From Helichrysum umbraculigerum (lineage: Eukaryota > Streptophyta > Magnoliopsida > Asterales > Asteraceae): a stretch of DNA of 64,000 nt. The stretch lies in the NCBI GenBank assembly GCA_949592205.1, contig CATIUR010000003.1:88140501-88204500 (forward strand), written 5' to 3'. Position 1 is the stretch's first letter. Each line of letters opens with the position of its first letter. Made by a program: the position numbers and the translations under genes. A model generated the notes under the pieces. That model was not told where the DNA came from and ran no database searches. It worked only from the letters and a program-made list of their open reading frames with translations. Shown here piece after piece: positions 49,901 to 63,559 of the stretch.

Positions 49901-50859
49901 AAACTATAAGTGTTATATAGTGTGGTTTGTGAAACAATTAGGATGTTCTATTTGCAATTCTCCTTCTTTATAGAAAACAGCTTTCAAAAACAATATATAC
50001 ACAAATATGTAAATATAAATAAAATGTATATATACAGATAAGAAACAGTCCTCCAATGTGTCTCTGTACAAAGGTAATCAAATCTTGAGAGAAAGCTTCG
50101 TAGATGAAACCATTACGTAACACACAATCCAGTGGATACGAATGACTTCAATCATTATACAAGTCCTTAGAGGTTAAAGGTTTGGGGTAACCCGGAACTC
50201 CATCAAACGATTTTTTCTTTCTTTTTATAAGAAGAATACCCCCCCCCCCCCCCCCCCCCACCCCCCCCAGAAAATATACATTAACCCTCAATTTAACCCT
50301 CAACCTAGTGGTTTGAAGGCCACCACAATACAACTACGCGAATAACCGTTCTTCGGTTGTGTAGACTGTAGATTATAACAATTTGGTAACATGTATGCCT
50401 GTTTCAATATTTATTTGAACTTTCTCCACATGACCACATGAGTCTATTTTTTTATAGACCACTTGAACCTCTGAAATTTATTTTACGACCCTCCAATAAA
50501 TGAAATTATAATATAATTTAACACACTTTTATCATTGTCGTAACCAAGATCATGAACCGTTGTTGTGAATGTGCTCTTTCGGCTTTTGCAGATGGTTGGA
50601 AAAATGAGACGGTGAAAATTTTAAGTCGACGCTAGATGAGTAGATGTAAAGAAAAAGTGAAAAATACACATTAATTAGAAATTTAGAATATAAGTAGTTA
50701 CAATTAAGGATTGGTTAAAGCGAAAGACACAAATGCAACTATTGAATAGAAGATTGCCAACCATTTTTTCGAACTTTATAATAGATCAATGTAGTATATT
50801 GTTACACTACTTAATAATTAATCTATTAAGGGCGTCGTCCAAATAATTAGTCCAACTAA
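49901..50859. other. Intergenic with long C run
   Basis: A C tract with one A break lies at 50239-50268. No gene was seen. The minus-strand frame over it codes for a Gly run and is not real. Confidence 0.6.
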
Positions 50860-50869
50860 TTAATATTTT

Positions 50870-51089
50870 GGGTTTTGCTAACGTGTGTCACGTAGCACAT
50901 GTTAAGGTGCATTTAATGAAGTCGAAATTTTCTTAAATATTAACATTTGCATTTAATATACATTAATTAATTCAATCTAATTATTACCGTTTTTATGCAT
51001 AAATTAATTACAAATTATAATATTTAAGAATATTACGGGTTCATTAAATGCATCTTAATGTTTGCCACAGGACACACGTTAGCAAAACC
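50870..51089. mobile_element. MULE-type MITE, complete (copy 2)
   Basis: The terminal inverted repeats of about 49 bp (ggttttgctaacgtgtgtc and following) match with a few differences. The flanks ttaatatttt at 50860-50869 and 51090-51099 form a 9-10 bp target duplication. Confidence 0.9.
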
Positions 51090-51619
51090 TTAATATTTTA
51101 GTCGGAACAAAAAGTAACAAAACACAACCAATAATTCAATCTAAGATTCTTAATAAAGTGTCTTTAATAAGAATAGGTTACGATTGTTTATCGCGTGTTA
51201 ATGTGGTAGACTACATCGAATATAATATGCATTCTTTTAAAAAAAACTAAGAATAGGTTAATGTCAATAGCATAAGGATACATTCATCGACTAAAGTATT
51301 ATTGTAGTGTTCCCGTAGTCTCCTCCATTTGAAAATGTTCACCTTTCTTCACTTTTGACTTTTTACCAAAGTTGTTTTATACTTATCTGGTTATTAACTT
51401 ATGCTCTTTATGTAGAACACTATTTCTCTTTTGAGAGTATCCATTACGCGATGATGGTTTAAAAAACTATAATTTTCTTGTTGTCGTTGATTTGATCTTC
51501 TATCTCTCCGTTTGTGGTGGAGATCAATTTCTGCGTCTGCCGGTTATCATTTCCTTTTTGAGTTTAATTATTTCTTTTGAAGGATATGTGACTTTTCTTT
51601 CTATCAAACGTACCTAGGG

Positions 51620-51956
51620 TAGGGGTGAACAAAAAAATCGAACCCGGAACCGAACCCGATTTAAAAACCGAAATCGGAACCGATTTGGAACCGGTTTTTG
51701 AATACCCGGTTCGGGTTTTTGGACAACCCGGCGGGTTGGTACCCGGGTTGGGTATTTAAATTCTGAAACCGGGTTGGAATCGGGTTGGGTCAAAAACCCG
51801 AAAACCGGTCAAAACCTGGTCAAAAAACCAGGTTGAAAACCCGAAAAAAACCCGGTTCGGGTTGGGAAAAACCGGTTTTGACTTTTTTTGACTAAAAACC
51901 GGGTTGGGTTCGGGTTTGGGCCGGGTTGGGCCCAACCCGGTTTTTGTGCACCCCTA
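51620..51956. mobile_element. hAT-type MITE, copy 2
   Basis: This is the counterpart of 719-1053, with the same acctaggg duplication at 51612-51619 and 51957-51964. It is two bases longer through A-run changes. Confidence 0.85.
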
Positions 51957-51978
51957 ACCTAGGGAAAATATATGATTA

Positions 51979-52175
51979 GGGGGTGTTTGGTATTACTTAT
52001 TTGTAAGTGTTTTTTCTACTTAAAAAATACGTATGTGTCTCCATACTTATTTTAAGTGCTAATTTCTTAAGAAATAAGAAGATAAACAGTTTTATGATCG
52101 AAATGTGTTTGTTTTTGCTTTAGTTGTTGTAAAAATAAACAATAAGCAGATAAATAAGCAGTCACAAACACCCTT
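51979..52175. mobile_element. PIF/Harbinger MITE, copy 2
   Basis: This is the counterpart of 1076-1272, flanked by tta. Confidence 0.75.
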
Positions 52176-52296
52176 TTAGTTACAGATTCATAGTTTGTGA
52201 TCATGAAATCATTCATATGAAATATTTAGTTAAGTTATTCTCATTTTTCTCTAATTTTTATAAATAGTATGAATAATGAATATACTATCCTTGTAA

Positions 52297-52907
52297 GAGC
52301 ACAATGTGTGCTAATACGTGGCATCGGTGTTCTTCATTGAGAACACTGAACTTCGGTGTTCTGGCACACCCCACCGGCATTCTCGTCGGTGTTCTCACAT
52401 ATTTTTGTTGCCACCGTTCTTAGAGCACTCGGTATGTAGGGACGTGGCATCACCGTTCTTGTTTGAGAACACTGAGGCTCGGTGTTCTCCCACCCTGCCT
52501 CGGTGTTCTCACCGTTGTTCTCCACCATTTTTCATGCCGCCGTTCGTATATAAATGCTGGAAAGGTCGACGTTCAAGTTAAATAATTTGTATTTTTCTTT
52601 CTTTTTCATGCAAAACTCACAGGTTATTTAATTTATTTATTTTTTATATATTAATTTATACAATTATCTTTATTTAAAAATCACTCCAGAAAAAGTCAAG
52701 AACACTGAGAATTTAGTTTCACCACACCACAAAATCCTCACTTTCAACATTCTCCAGAACACTGTCCCAGAACACCGACACCACACCCTGTGCTCTAGAG
52801 ACATTGAAGAGTTCAGTGTTCTAGCTTTTTTCTCCACACCACAAAATCCCCACTTTCAACATTCTTCAGAACATTGTCCCAGAACACCGATACCACACCT
52901 TGTACTC
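52297..52907. mobile_element. PIF/Harbinger-like element, copy 2
   Basis: This is the counterpart of 1394-2004, flanked by taa. It has a few base changes, for example acattgtccc for acattatccc. Confidence 0.65.
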
Positions 52908-53728
52908 TAAAGTGTCCATCAAGAAGGGTTAATACACAAGATATATACAAAATGTTCAATTTGGAGAAACAATCTAATTTTTGTAACAAAAAATAACTTA
53001 ACGTTTAAAAATCGTCATCTAATGGAAAATGAAACCGATTAGCAACATTTTGATTCATCTTTTTAAATAATTTTATAAACTTTAATTATCCTTAAACACA
53101 TTTATAAAGTTTAGTTATCACTACACACATTACACATAGGTAGGGTTGATTTAAGTAAACAAAATTTGTTCATTCCTTAAATTTAAACATTTTGTAAAAG
53201 TTTGATACATTTACTGTCTATTAGCCCGGAAGGAAAATAAAAACATTTCATCAAGCTGTTAGCTAGGTTTGTAAGTATATTATTGTGTTCCCGAGTTGAT
53301 TTTGGGAGCAACAACAAATAAAAAGAAAGGAAATATAAAGGTAAATGTGCTCTAACGTTTTTGTTAAAATGAAAGGAAAAGAAAAGAAGATAAAAGAAAT
53401 ATGAATGAAAGACTTGATGCAACTCTTATTTAAAATTTCCTTTGCCAAAATATGTGATTATTTAAGAAGAATTTGATCCATTTCCTTAAAAGTCAAGAAC
53501 ACAACTCATTCATTTATGAGAACGCTAGAATAATATAAAATTTACAAAATTATCTTGAAAAAAAAGAGTTGTACCAATTAAATAAAAGGAGATAAATATG
53601 AGAGATAAAAAATAAAATAACGGGATTGATGGAACTCAATCAACACCTTATTATTTTGTATACTATTTGGTTAAATTGACGTGAACGTGTCATTCTTTGT
53701 GGTTTATAATGAACTCATGCTATAACTA

Positions 53729-54013
53729 AGAACAAGCGAAAACCAAGCAAGCAAGCGGGAACGGAGGAAAGAAGTCGAGTACGAACAGCGGGGTCGCCGA
53801 AGGCGGGGGGTCCCGCGGAGAGTTCGCACGCAGAGCTTCTTTCCGTAGTGGGAGCGATCTGATACAACCCAAGGCAATATAAAAACTAGGTAAGCCCCCC
53901 GCCGGGGGGTCCGACTCTGTTTCTCTATCCCTTTCCCCATTTGATTTACCAGAAGCAGAAGAAGAGCCGTTTCTTTTCCCGTCCCCCCGCCCCGGCATAG
54001 CGCTTCGTTTCCG
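53729..54013. other. GC-rich candidate NUMT, copy 2
   Basis: This block is identical by eye to 2826-3110. Confidence 0.45.
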
Positions 54014-55280
54014 GTTCTTCTTCCATCCTCTTATAATTTCTTCTTATTTTAACTTTCTTTTGTTTTCCTCACAAGAACAAAAAAGTGTATTAAAACCAAC
54101 TATTCAAACTTATGTGTGATAATCAGAGTCATTGATTGTGAATTGAAGAATATTAATCAAAGATTCAAAGATCCTTGTTGAATGTTGATGATGATAAACA
54201 AATACTATAACGAGAAAACTACTACTTACTAGTTACTACTAATTGCATCAATGGAAGTTTGAAACTTTCCATCTATGGAAAGATGACAAAAACGAAAATT
54301 ACTAATACTCCAAAGCTATGACGCAAGATAAAAGGTTTCTCGATTTCAATCAATGTGCTAAGTGTGAACAATCAATCTAGTGAAAAACGTATCATTTTAA
54401 AATAGTGTCAGGTGACGTTGAATCTTTCATGACGAATTGTTTTAAAAAGATATATACTCTCTCCATCTCAAACTAAATATTTATCCTTCTATTTTAAACT
54501 TTTGACCAATAAATATGATTTTTTATGGTCAACGTGAATTATATTACTTCACATTGTGATGATCTCGACTTTTCTTACACTATGTGCAAATTAATTGTGA
54601 ACATTTAATTTGGGACGTATTGAGTAATTATTCTCGAAAATTATTGTTTACTTTTATAAATACCTTTTCCTTGAACTTTCATACTGACTTTTTTTCTTTG
54701 AATTTTATAAATCATATGGTTGTACTTTTAAAAGCTCTAATTAAGCCGTTCTATAATATTGTCCTACAACATGAATAAAGCTATTTGAGATTGGTTTGAT
54801 AAGATATTTTTTCTACCATTATGCGCCAAAGCAAGTATTACATGTCATATTCTAATAACTAAATTATCAAAAATTATAATAGGAACATAACTTCAAAATT
54901 TTAATAATTATTTGTAATAAGTAGATAACAAAAAAAATCATGCTATTATATATTCGTACTGTCAGTTTTAACTATTATACAGTTTGGTGTAGCAATCAAT
55001 GTGGGTGTTGTATTTATCAATTTCCATATTATATACATATCTTCATTATTAAGAACCCAGAAAACATAATAAAGTTATAATCGAGTAACGACAATACACT
55101 AACAATATTTGCACAAAATCACCGCTATTTGTAAAGTTATCGCTACATAGTACAGGAACCATACTAACGTACAACAACGCATTTACAAAAGTCGTTTTGT
55201 AGTGCAACTTAAATACCAACAGCTTCCTTATTTACTATACTCCTCACAAACTACGATTTATAAGGTATTTTATATTGTAT
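54014..55280. other. Intergenic, counterpart of 3111-4377
   Basis: No gene was seen. Single changes from copy 1 include gtcagtttta for gtcagttgta near 54963. Confidence 0.5.
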
Positions 55281-55288
55281 ATGTGAAC

Positions 55289-55417
55289 TAGGGGTATTTA
55301 ATATTTGGTTTGAAACCGTATAACCCGAATACCGAATCAAATTTGAATTCGGTTTTCGGTTTTTTATTTTTCGAATTCAGTTAAACCAAATTCAATTTAA
55401 TAAATATTTTATTATTA

Positions 55418-55456
<39 letters not shown>

Positions 55457-55873
55457 ATTTTTCGAATTCGATTGAAGACTTGAAGATTTTATCATTGTTA
55501 AAACTTAAATTTTTTTAGCTACTATGTGTTTTTGAAAAATAAATGTTTTGTTTGGATTTTGAAATTCACGTACATTGATAGTTTTATGCTTTCTAAATTC
55601 GAATTTGGCTAACAAATTCCAATTATTAATAGTTAGATTTATATAATTTGTATAGTATAATCGTGCATATTTCATAGTTTTGTATGTTGAATGATGTTTT
55701 TGAAAAAATGATAATTTGTTGGTTTTTCGGTTTTAACCGAAACTGAACCAAATTTGAATTCGGTTTTATTTTGATTTTGAATATGAATTCGGTGTTTGGT
55801 TTGGTTTTGATCTCAAAAACTTCAAAACCAATTAAACTGAGGAAACCGAAAACCGAAGAGATAAACACCGCCA
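55289..55873. mobile_element. hAT-like element with microsatellite, copy 2
   Basis: This is the counterpart of 4386-5008 with the same atgtgaac duplication. It carries the short microsatellite allele. Confidence 0.75.
55419..55456. repeat. (TA)n(GT)n microsatellite, short allele
   Basis: About 8 TA units are followed by about 10 GT units. The counterpart at 4515-4591 is 38 bases longer. Confidence 0.95.
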
Positions 55874-56707
55874 ATGTGAACAACTAATACCTTATTTAAC
55901 GACTCCCACCTCTACCATCCATCACCTCGTTGACTTGATTAGCATCATAATTTAAAAATAAAAAGGAAAACGACATGCGTAGCATATTACACAATCAATA
56001 ATTTCTATTAATATACCTTTTAGGATACATTTTAAAAAAAATGACGTATTTATTATTTCGCATAATTTAAAAAAATAATAATAAATAGATTGTTTGAAAC
56101 CTTGAAACACTGAAGCGAAACAGTTGTATTTTGCCAACCAATCACAAACATCAGCGACCATTTCGTACACTCAATCTTCTCTCTTCCCTCTTGCTGTTTC
56201 ATTCAATTATTATATTTCATTAATTAATTAATTATTTATATTAATCAATAAAAACTACGGAGTATTATCTGTCACAATTGAATCCCATACCGTATTCATA
56301 GATTCCCTTGAATCTGCTGCTGAAATAAATAAATATACCATCATCAATCAATCAGTCAATATTTTTGTGTATTTGTAAAATAACTCGTTATCGCAGTTGT
56401 TAAGGGCCGTAAATCGCAATCATTCCCCACTAATAACCGAAATTCAATTGCATACCTGATTTGAATAATTCAATCGTTGAATTTCGTGATTGCATTCACA
56501 CACGCACACACAGAATCAGTATCTGTGTGTGTGTGAGAGAGATTTTTTACTTTATATATACTTATATATACAAGAATATATCTTACGCTGGCTTATTATA
56601 GAGAAGACGTAGCGAATTTGGGAAGTGAAGAAGAAAGAGTACATCTTTTAGTATCCTCCTCCTCATCATCCGTTGCTGAAGAAGGAGGGGGTAATTTCGT
56701 AAATTCG

Positions 56708-59700
56708 ATGGAAGGTCAACGGGACGACGTCGTCTCGACTAATAATGGTCCTAGAAAGGTTTATTCTGATGAACAATTAGCTATTCAAATCCCTGAAACT
56801 GCTCATCAGATTAGCACTGGTTGGTTCTTTTTTTACTGAATTTTACTTTGTTAAGTTATTTATGGATTTAGAGCGTTTTAATATTATTTATTTATTTTTT
56901 ATTATTATTATTATTATTTTTTTTTTTTGTTGGGAATTTGAGCTTATATATATTGGTGAAAAGTCATTTTAACAAGGTGTTACTATGTTAGAATTTAGAA
57001 CTTTGATAGTACAGGTGCAGCTCCTTTTTTTATGGGAATAAGTTTGTAACAGTTATTATAAAAATGAAACTTGATGTCTCAGAATCAACAACCAATGCAC
57101 TTTTCTATTTAAGAGATGTTTGGATGTTTGTTTTGAAAACTATTATGTAATTCAAGGAAATCACAAAAATGATAATCAGTTTTACAATCAGTTTCGTTAC
57201 AAGATATATTTATTTTGGTTCTTGAAAGTTGAAATCTTGAGGATGTTGAACACAATTCATGACAATGATAATCACTTTTATCCGAACACTCGGGAACTAA
57301 TTGGTAATAACCATGAGAGATGAATCTACGGCAAGGATGTATAACGAAAATACTACTAATATTTTTCCTGAACTAGTGAGACCGTAGATGCTATTCTATA
57401 CGGTTGTTACTTTGCTTTAAAATGAAACTCGTACAATATAGTCAGTTTCGTCAACAGAATTGAAGCAACGACTGTTTATGAAAAATTTCAAAATTTTCCA
57501 TGTGTCAAGGCATATGAAAAGCAAAAAGTTTGTTGCTTTTTTATATTTTGGGCTAAGATAAGCGTTCATCTGCAGTCCAAATTATAATTATGGAATCTAA
57601 TTGACATTTCTTTATGAAATTCCTTCATTTTACTTTATAGAAGAGTGTTATAGACTGCTGATTGATGAACGAATGCCTTTGCTATGTTACTCGTACCTGT
57701 TAGTTATGTATTGAAGCTTATGGTAATACCACAAGCATGTTAATGGGCAATTCAATAAAGTAAACAGTTCGTTAAAGTATGGATATTTAACCACTTGTTT
57801 TCAATTATGTAGATTCATGGTTTCAAGTCGGTTTTGTTCTTACGACTGGTATCAACAGCGCTTATGTGCTGGGATATTCAGCTGCGGTCATGGTTCCTCT
57901 TGGTTGGGTAGGTGGAGTAGTGGGTTTAATCTTGGCTACAGCGATATCACTATATGCAAACGCCCTCATTGCGTATCTCCATGAGTTTGGTGGGAAGAGG
58001 CATATCAGATATAGAGACCTTGCAGGATTTATTTATGGTAATGAGCAACTGATTATTTAAAATATTGCTTCATGTGTGTGTGTGTGTTTCTATATAAAAG
58101 TTAGTGGCTACTAATTTTAGAAAAATATTTGACGCTTTTTGGATACTTGCAGGCAAAAAAGCTTATTCTCTTACATGGCTGTTGCAGTACGTAAACCTTT
58201 TCATGATCAATGTCGGTTACGTCATTTTGGCTGGTCAGGCTCTTAAGGTACATTCCATCAATCAAGACACCTCATTTTCTATAACACTTCCTTTTTTGGG
58301 AAGTTTTTAAATTAAAGTGACGTAAATACCCGTTATCATTACTAGAAATGAGTTAATGGTATCTTACATATTCGACACATTGTCAAACAACTGTGTGTTA
58401 ATTGCAATATTTTCATGAGCTATCATTTACTGAGTTCATGGATTGCTGTATATGAAAATTGTTTGAAAATCTTGTCACTAAGTTATACAGTAGTATTTTG
58501 GCTGAGGAAATATGGGATGTGAGATATTTAAAGCTTTTTCGGTTTGATTTTGTAGGCTACGTATGTACTCTTTAGCAATGACAATGCCATGAAGCTCCCA
58601 TATTTCATTGCAATCGCAGGGTTTGCCTGTGGTCTTTTTGCAATTTGTATACCTCATCTTTCGGCTTTAAGGATTTGGCTGGGCTTTTCAACTTTCTTCA
58701 GTATAGTATATATCGTTGTAGCATTTGCCCTGTCTCTTCGTGATGGTATAATCTCCTATTCAATTAGCCACTTTGATATATTTATTTATGGTATCATTGC
58801 TTTTGCTTTACCAAAATTGGACCCTATTTACTATGTCTAAATTTCACCTTTTTGAGTTAAGAACCCATTTGTTCCAAACTTATCTATATTAATCCAATAA
58901 TCCTATAATAGGAATCCGGGCCCCACCAAGGGACTATGACATACCAGGGTCAGACATAAGCAGGGTCTTTACAACTATTGGTGCTTCTGCAAGTCTTGTT
59001 TTTGCTTTCAATACAGGAATGCTCCCAGAGATACAGGTTAAACCACATAATCCGTTACCGTGTTGAATCTGTTTTGAGAATTTGTGACTAGAGGTGGCAA
59101 ATGGGCGGGCCGGGTAACTAGTCAAAACAGGCGGGTTAAGTCCGAAACACTTTTTGTCCAATTTCTTATAATAAATAATCAGTGTGCAAATACGATTACA
59201 AAATAGTATTATATCAATAAGAAGAATCTAATATCTTGAATAAAGTGGTTTATGAGGTTCTATATATTAATAGTACACTTTGGGTGACCCATTCAGACGT
59301 AAATGGGTCAAAATTTCCATCTCAATTTGTGATGATGAATGGACGCTTTTAGGCTACTTTCTGCTGATAATCTTTTGATCTTGTAGGCAACAGTGAGGCA
59401 GCCAGTTGTTGGAAATATGATGAAAGCTCTCTATTTCCAGTTCACAGTAGGAGTTTTGCCATTATATGCTGTTGCATTTATGGGATATTGGGCTTATGGG
59501 AATGAAACATCTGCTTATTTGCTCAGCAGTGTTAGTGGTCCAGTTTGGGTGAAGACATTTGCCAATATATCTGCCTTTCTTCAAACTGTCATAGCGTTGC
59601 ATGTAAGCTTCCACATCCCCTTATTCATTCCACTTGACACAACCTTGACCTTTTCCCTTGAATGGTTTACCAAGTATACATGGGATACGGGGCTTTGGTG

Positions 59701-61003
59701 ATATAAGAGATATGGTTTGGTTATCCTTTTACTAAAGGTGGCAGAATTGGTCTGTCGGCGGATTGGGTAGGGTACTAGGGTAGCGTATTAAAATGAGTAG
59801 TTGTGGGTCAACACTGTTTGGGTTGACCCACCCACATTTTTGTTTTCCTCCTCTTAATTTTGGAGCACTGAATATAGATTTTAAAAACGATATTACTGCA
59901 ATACTCCGTAATATCTAATATGTTTAAAATTTAAATAAGTCAATATAGAAGGCCGAAACTATTTGAATAACAACTGCTGTGACTTTCAACACGTTTAACC
60001 TGCATGACCGGTTTCAATGATTTGCAAGTTTTTGAATTCGACCTATTTGACATGTGATCTAAACCACTTGTAAAAATCCCACTTCTACTTTTTTACGAAT
60101 TTAACAAGGATATGAGATGACACAGTGGATTTGTTTTTCTCTTACACATTTGCTTAACAGATCTCTATCTGATCTGTGAAGTGAAAGACTAGTCTTGATC
60201 TTATTGAATTAATTCCATCTAAGAAGTAGAAGCAGGGTCGCTAAAGCCCGTCTATACAATAAGATCAGTTAAGCATATTGTTAGGGCCAATGGACTTATA
60301 AGTATACAGGTGTTGTGTTATATACTTGCATATATTGCATACTCTTTCAATGAAAATTATACATTTTTACTTTTTGAAAGTTGTGATGTTACTATGATTC
60401 AAGTATTAGTCAGAACATGATTGATGCTATTAAATGGGGCACATAAACTTCATTTACTGTCACTATTCACAGATTGTCAAACATACAAAAGTATATGATC
60501 AAGAATGTTGCTTTTCACCACTCTTGTTTATATGTTATAAATCAAATAGTTCACTTTTGTATTGTACATGTATAAATTCTTCACCATCAATAAGTTAATC
60601 TTTATCATCGGTTTGATTTTTACAGATTTTTGCAAGTCCCATGTACGAGTATCTGGATACAAAATACGGAATCAAAGGAAATGCGCTAGCCTTTAAAAAC
60701 TTGTCGTTCAGATTCATGGTGAGGGGCGGTTACTTAGTGGTAACCACCTTACTGGCGGCAGCACTACCGTTCATAGGAGACTTTATGAGTCTAACAGGAG
60801 CCATTAGCACCTTCCCGCTTACATTTATACTTGCAAATCACATGTATCTGGTGGCTAAGAGGAACAAGCTGACTTCTTTGCAGAAATCATGGCATTGGCT
60901 CAATGTACTTTTCTTTGGGTTCATGTCTGTTGCAGCAGCAGTTGCTGCCTTAAGGCTTATTGCTGTTGACTCCAAAAATTACAGCATCTTTGCTGATATA
61001 TAG
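56708..61003 (+). CDS. ProT: Proline transporter (ProT, AAAP family), seven exons, copy 2
   Basis: This is the duplicate of the gene at 5843-10139, with the same predicted role in proline/compatible-solute uptake at the plasma membrane. The exons are 56708-56819, 57813-58037, 58153-58247, 58556-58745, 58912-59036, 59387-59602 and 60626-61003. All splice sites are intact and give 446 residues. Against copy 1 it has Ala for Glu at 81, Asn for Asp at 152, Phe for Leu at 344 and Phe for Val at 351. Ala81 is what family members such as Arabidopsis ProT1 carry (LILATAISLYAN), so copy 1 changed there. At 344-351 copy 2 has the less usual aromatic residues. The upstream 5' leader and open frame without ATG are shared. 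Both copies look expressible, and expression is not shown by sequence. Confidence 0.93.
59088..59323. mobile_element. hAT-like MITE in ProT intron 5, copy 2
   Basis: This is the counterpart of 8224-8459, flanked by aatttgtga. Confidence 0.7.
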
Positions 61004-61848
61004 TTTGTAGGTTTCATTGTATTATAGTGGGATATTGAAAATATGTCCCATTTTAATTATTTCATATTAAATACTGTTTCTAATAGTAATATATATACGA
61101 AGTTTGCAATCATCTTATGTGGGTAAATCTATATCTATAATCTATAACCCTTATAAATCATTTAGGGTATAGACTTAAAACTTAGAAAAGGGATATGCGA
61201 AATACCAATTATATTGCATATATTGCAGTAGAGGTATGTATTAACTATATAATATATTTTGTCTTTGTGATTAAATGAAACTGAAAAGCAACCTCGAAGT
61301 ATTCCAAGTAATATACAAGTCAAAATAATTAAAAATTTGCGATAATAGTTTTTTTTAACTCCTCTCTTAAATTGGGAATCCATTTCGTAACAATATTTTA
61401 CTTCTTAGCCGGTTGTTCTTGCATATTATTTTGAATTTAGTTTGGTAATTAGTATTTACTTTACAATAACAATCAACTTCGCAATGCTTACCCGATATGT
61501 GTTAGTGAAAAACGATGTTGCTACCTCTTTGCTAAATTTGCGACAATCAATCACATTATTTATAGCCAATTTTTGAAACTTTTCCGCCGCATAGCGCGTG
61601 TAACCTACTAGTAATCTATAAAGATGATAATGGTAAAGATTGTGCGTTCAAGTTTCATATGGAACATAAAGGTACATCATAAAGACGGTAAGAGTGTGTA
61701 CTGTGGCAAAAAAAACTAATAGCCAAGGTTAAAGTAGTCATTATTTATTAACATTTCTCCCCTGTAAATAAGTTGAAAATTTATCGAAATAAACGGATCC
61801 AAACGGCTTAAGGCACTTTATAATTATCACACCATAATAAAAAGACAT
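61004..61848. other. ProT copy 2 3' flank, no gene seen
   Basis: This is the counterpart of 10140-10984, with a few substitutions. Confidence 0.5.
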
Positions 61849-62355
61849 TGATGATGTACCTACCGTATCGGTTCATAGGTACCGAAACAAGTATATACCG
61901 AATCGGATAAAGTATGTACTGAATGATCATACGAAAGCAACACGACAAAATAAAGAGTTGTCACATCTGATTAATGTGGTAACCGGCGGCGGAAACGTCT
62001 ATAGTTCATCGGTCAAAAGAGTGGTACCGAATCGGATAAAAGGGTGATACTCCAAGCATTATAAATAGCGCCCAACCATCAGTAAGTGAGCATAAATTAA
62101 TTACGCATTAAATTCACTCTGATACCGAACCTATACTTATTCTCACGTCGGAGGTTGGTCAAAAGGGGGGGGGTCCCCTCCTCTCTTGACGAGGCTTACG
62201 GTTTACTTTCTTAGCAGGTCACTTTAGGTCATCTGAAGCTTTGTGCAACAATCACTTTCGGTTCCCAACCCTCCTTACCGTGGAGGTCGAAACCCGGTAG
62301 GTGGGATCATACACATCGACACCAACTCACTGTATCGACATCCCTTGTCGCAACA
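61849..62355 (+). mobile_element. Candidate 5' LTR of Tat-type element, copy 2
   Basis: This is the counterpart of 10985-11489, followed by ttggcaccatccgtggg. The gag that follows in copy 1 is missing because another LTR begins at 62382. Confidence 0.5.
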
Positions 62356-63559
62356 ATTGGCACCATCCGTGGGACCGAAGGTGTGACACTCCTCCAAATT
62401 AGGTATATAATTATACTTAATTACATGCATTTCTTACGCTAATTCCCTGCGATTGTTTTAAACTAAACTTATGATGTGATGTCAGTCTAGCGAGCCCTAA
62501 ACAATAATAACAAAAGTATTACATGATACGTAGTTATTTATAAATTACGTACAAACGTATCGGAACGAACCCGACAAAATAAATAACGAAAGTTGGTGAC
62601 AAAATATATAATTAATAATTCGATTATTAATTACGAGTATTTATATATATCTATAACATATAGATAAAGTGGTTCTAATATACGTTTAACATAAAACGTA
62701 TTATAACACGAACAGAAACAATTCTAAAACGCGCATACGACGTCAAATCATAAAAATGCAAATTTTCTCGTTCATTTGGAAGAAGTTAGAACATTACTTC
62801 AAAATATGAAATCCTAAATTTACTGAAAATTGGCGCTCAATTAACTGCGCGCAGTAAAATGTACAAAAATGTACAACTATAAAAAATAATGATAACCTCA
62901 TTATTCTGAAAATATATTACGAACCAGGAGAGCATCTACAAAATAAAAATATAAAATGTTAAATTTTATATTGCTATAATTATACCCGTACTCGAGATTG
63001 GTGGGACAAAAATCCCACCAACCTACAATAATGCAGAGACTGATGGTTTTTAAAACCATACTCCCTCCCACATTTCTGTGATCTTCGGCAGAACACACAC
63101 AGAACACATCCAAAATCCTCATTTTCTTTTTCTCTAAATTATTAACAAGATCAGGGAGTAGTAACAGCAGCAGCTAGTAGAAGTGGGGCAAAACCAGATC
63201 ATTTCTTCATCATCATCATTCACGGTCATCATCACCACCTTCAAATCTTTGTAAGGAAATTTTGATTTCTTCGATTTCTAAGCTTTAAATTCGTTATATA
63301 ACATGTTTAAACATCACAATCTATGTATATAAACAACAAATTTGAAGGATTGAAGCTTAAATGTTGAAAATGGTTTTTGAACAAAAAAACTATAAATCAA
63401 GAATTTAACATGTAAAAGTTGTTATAAATGCGATGCAAAGTGATATTTTGATGTCATGTAACATATATAAGCTTGTACCATTCGAAACTTAGCTTAAAAA
63501 TATGTCGAATTCGTGATCAAAAACAAGAAAACGAGACAGAGCTGCTGTCTGGAACAACA

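Larger units (their letters stand above)
50902..62381. repeat. Second copy of the ProT-bearing duplicated segment
   Basis: This is a direct repeat of 1-11515 with only scattered base changes and small indels. The offset drifts from 50901 to 50903, then 50865, 50864 and 50866. The left limit is hidden by the window edge. The right limit coincides with the first base of an LTR, so it is an insertion point rather than a proven end of the duplication. Confidence 0.95.
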
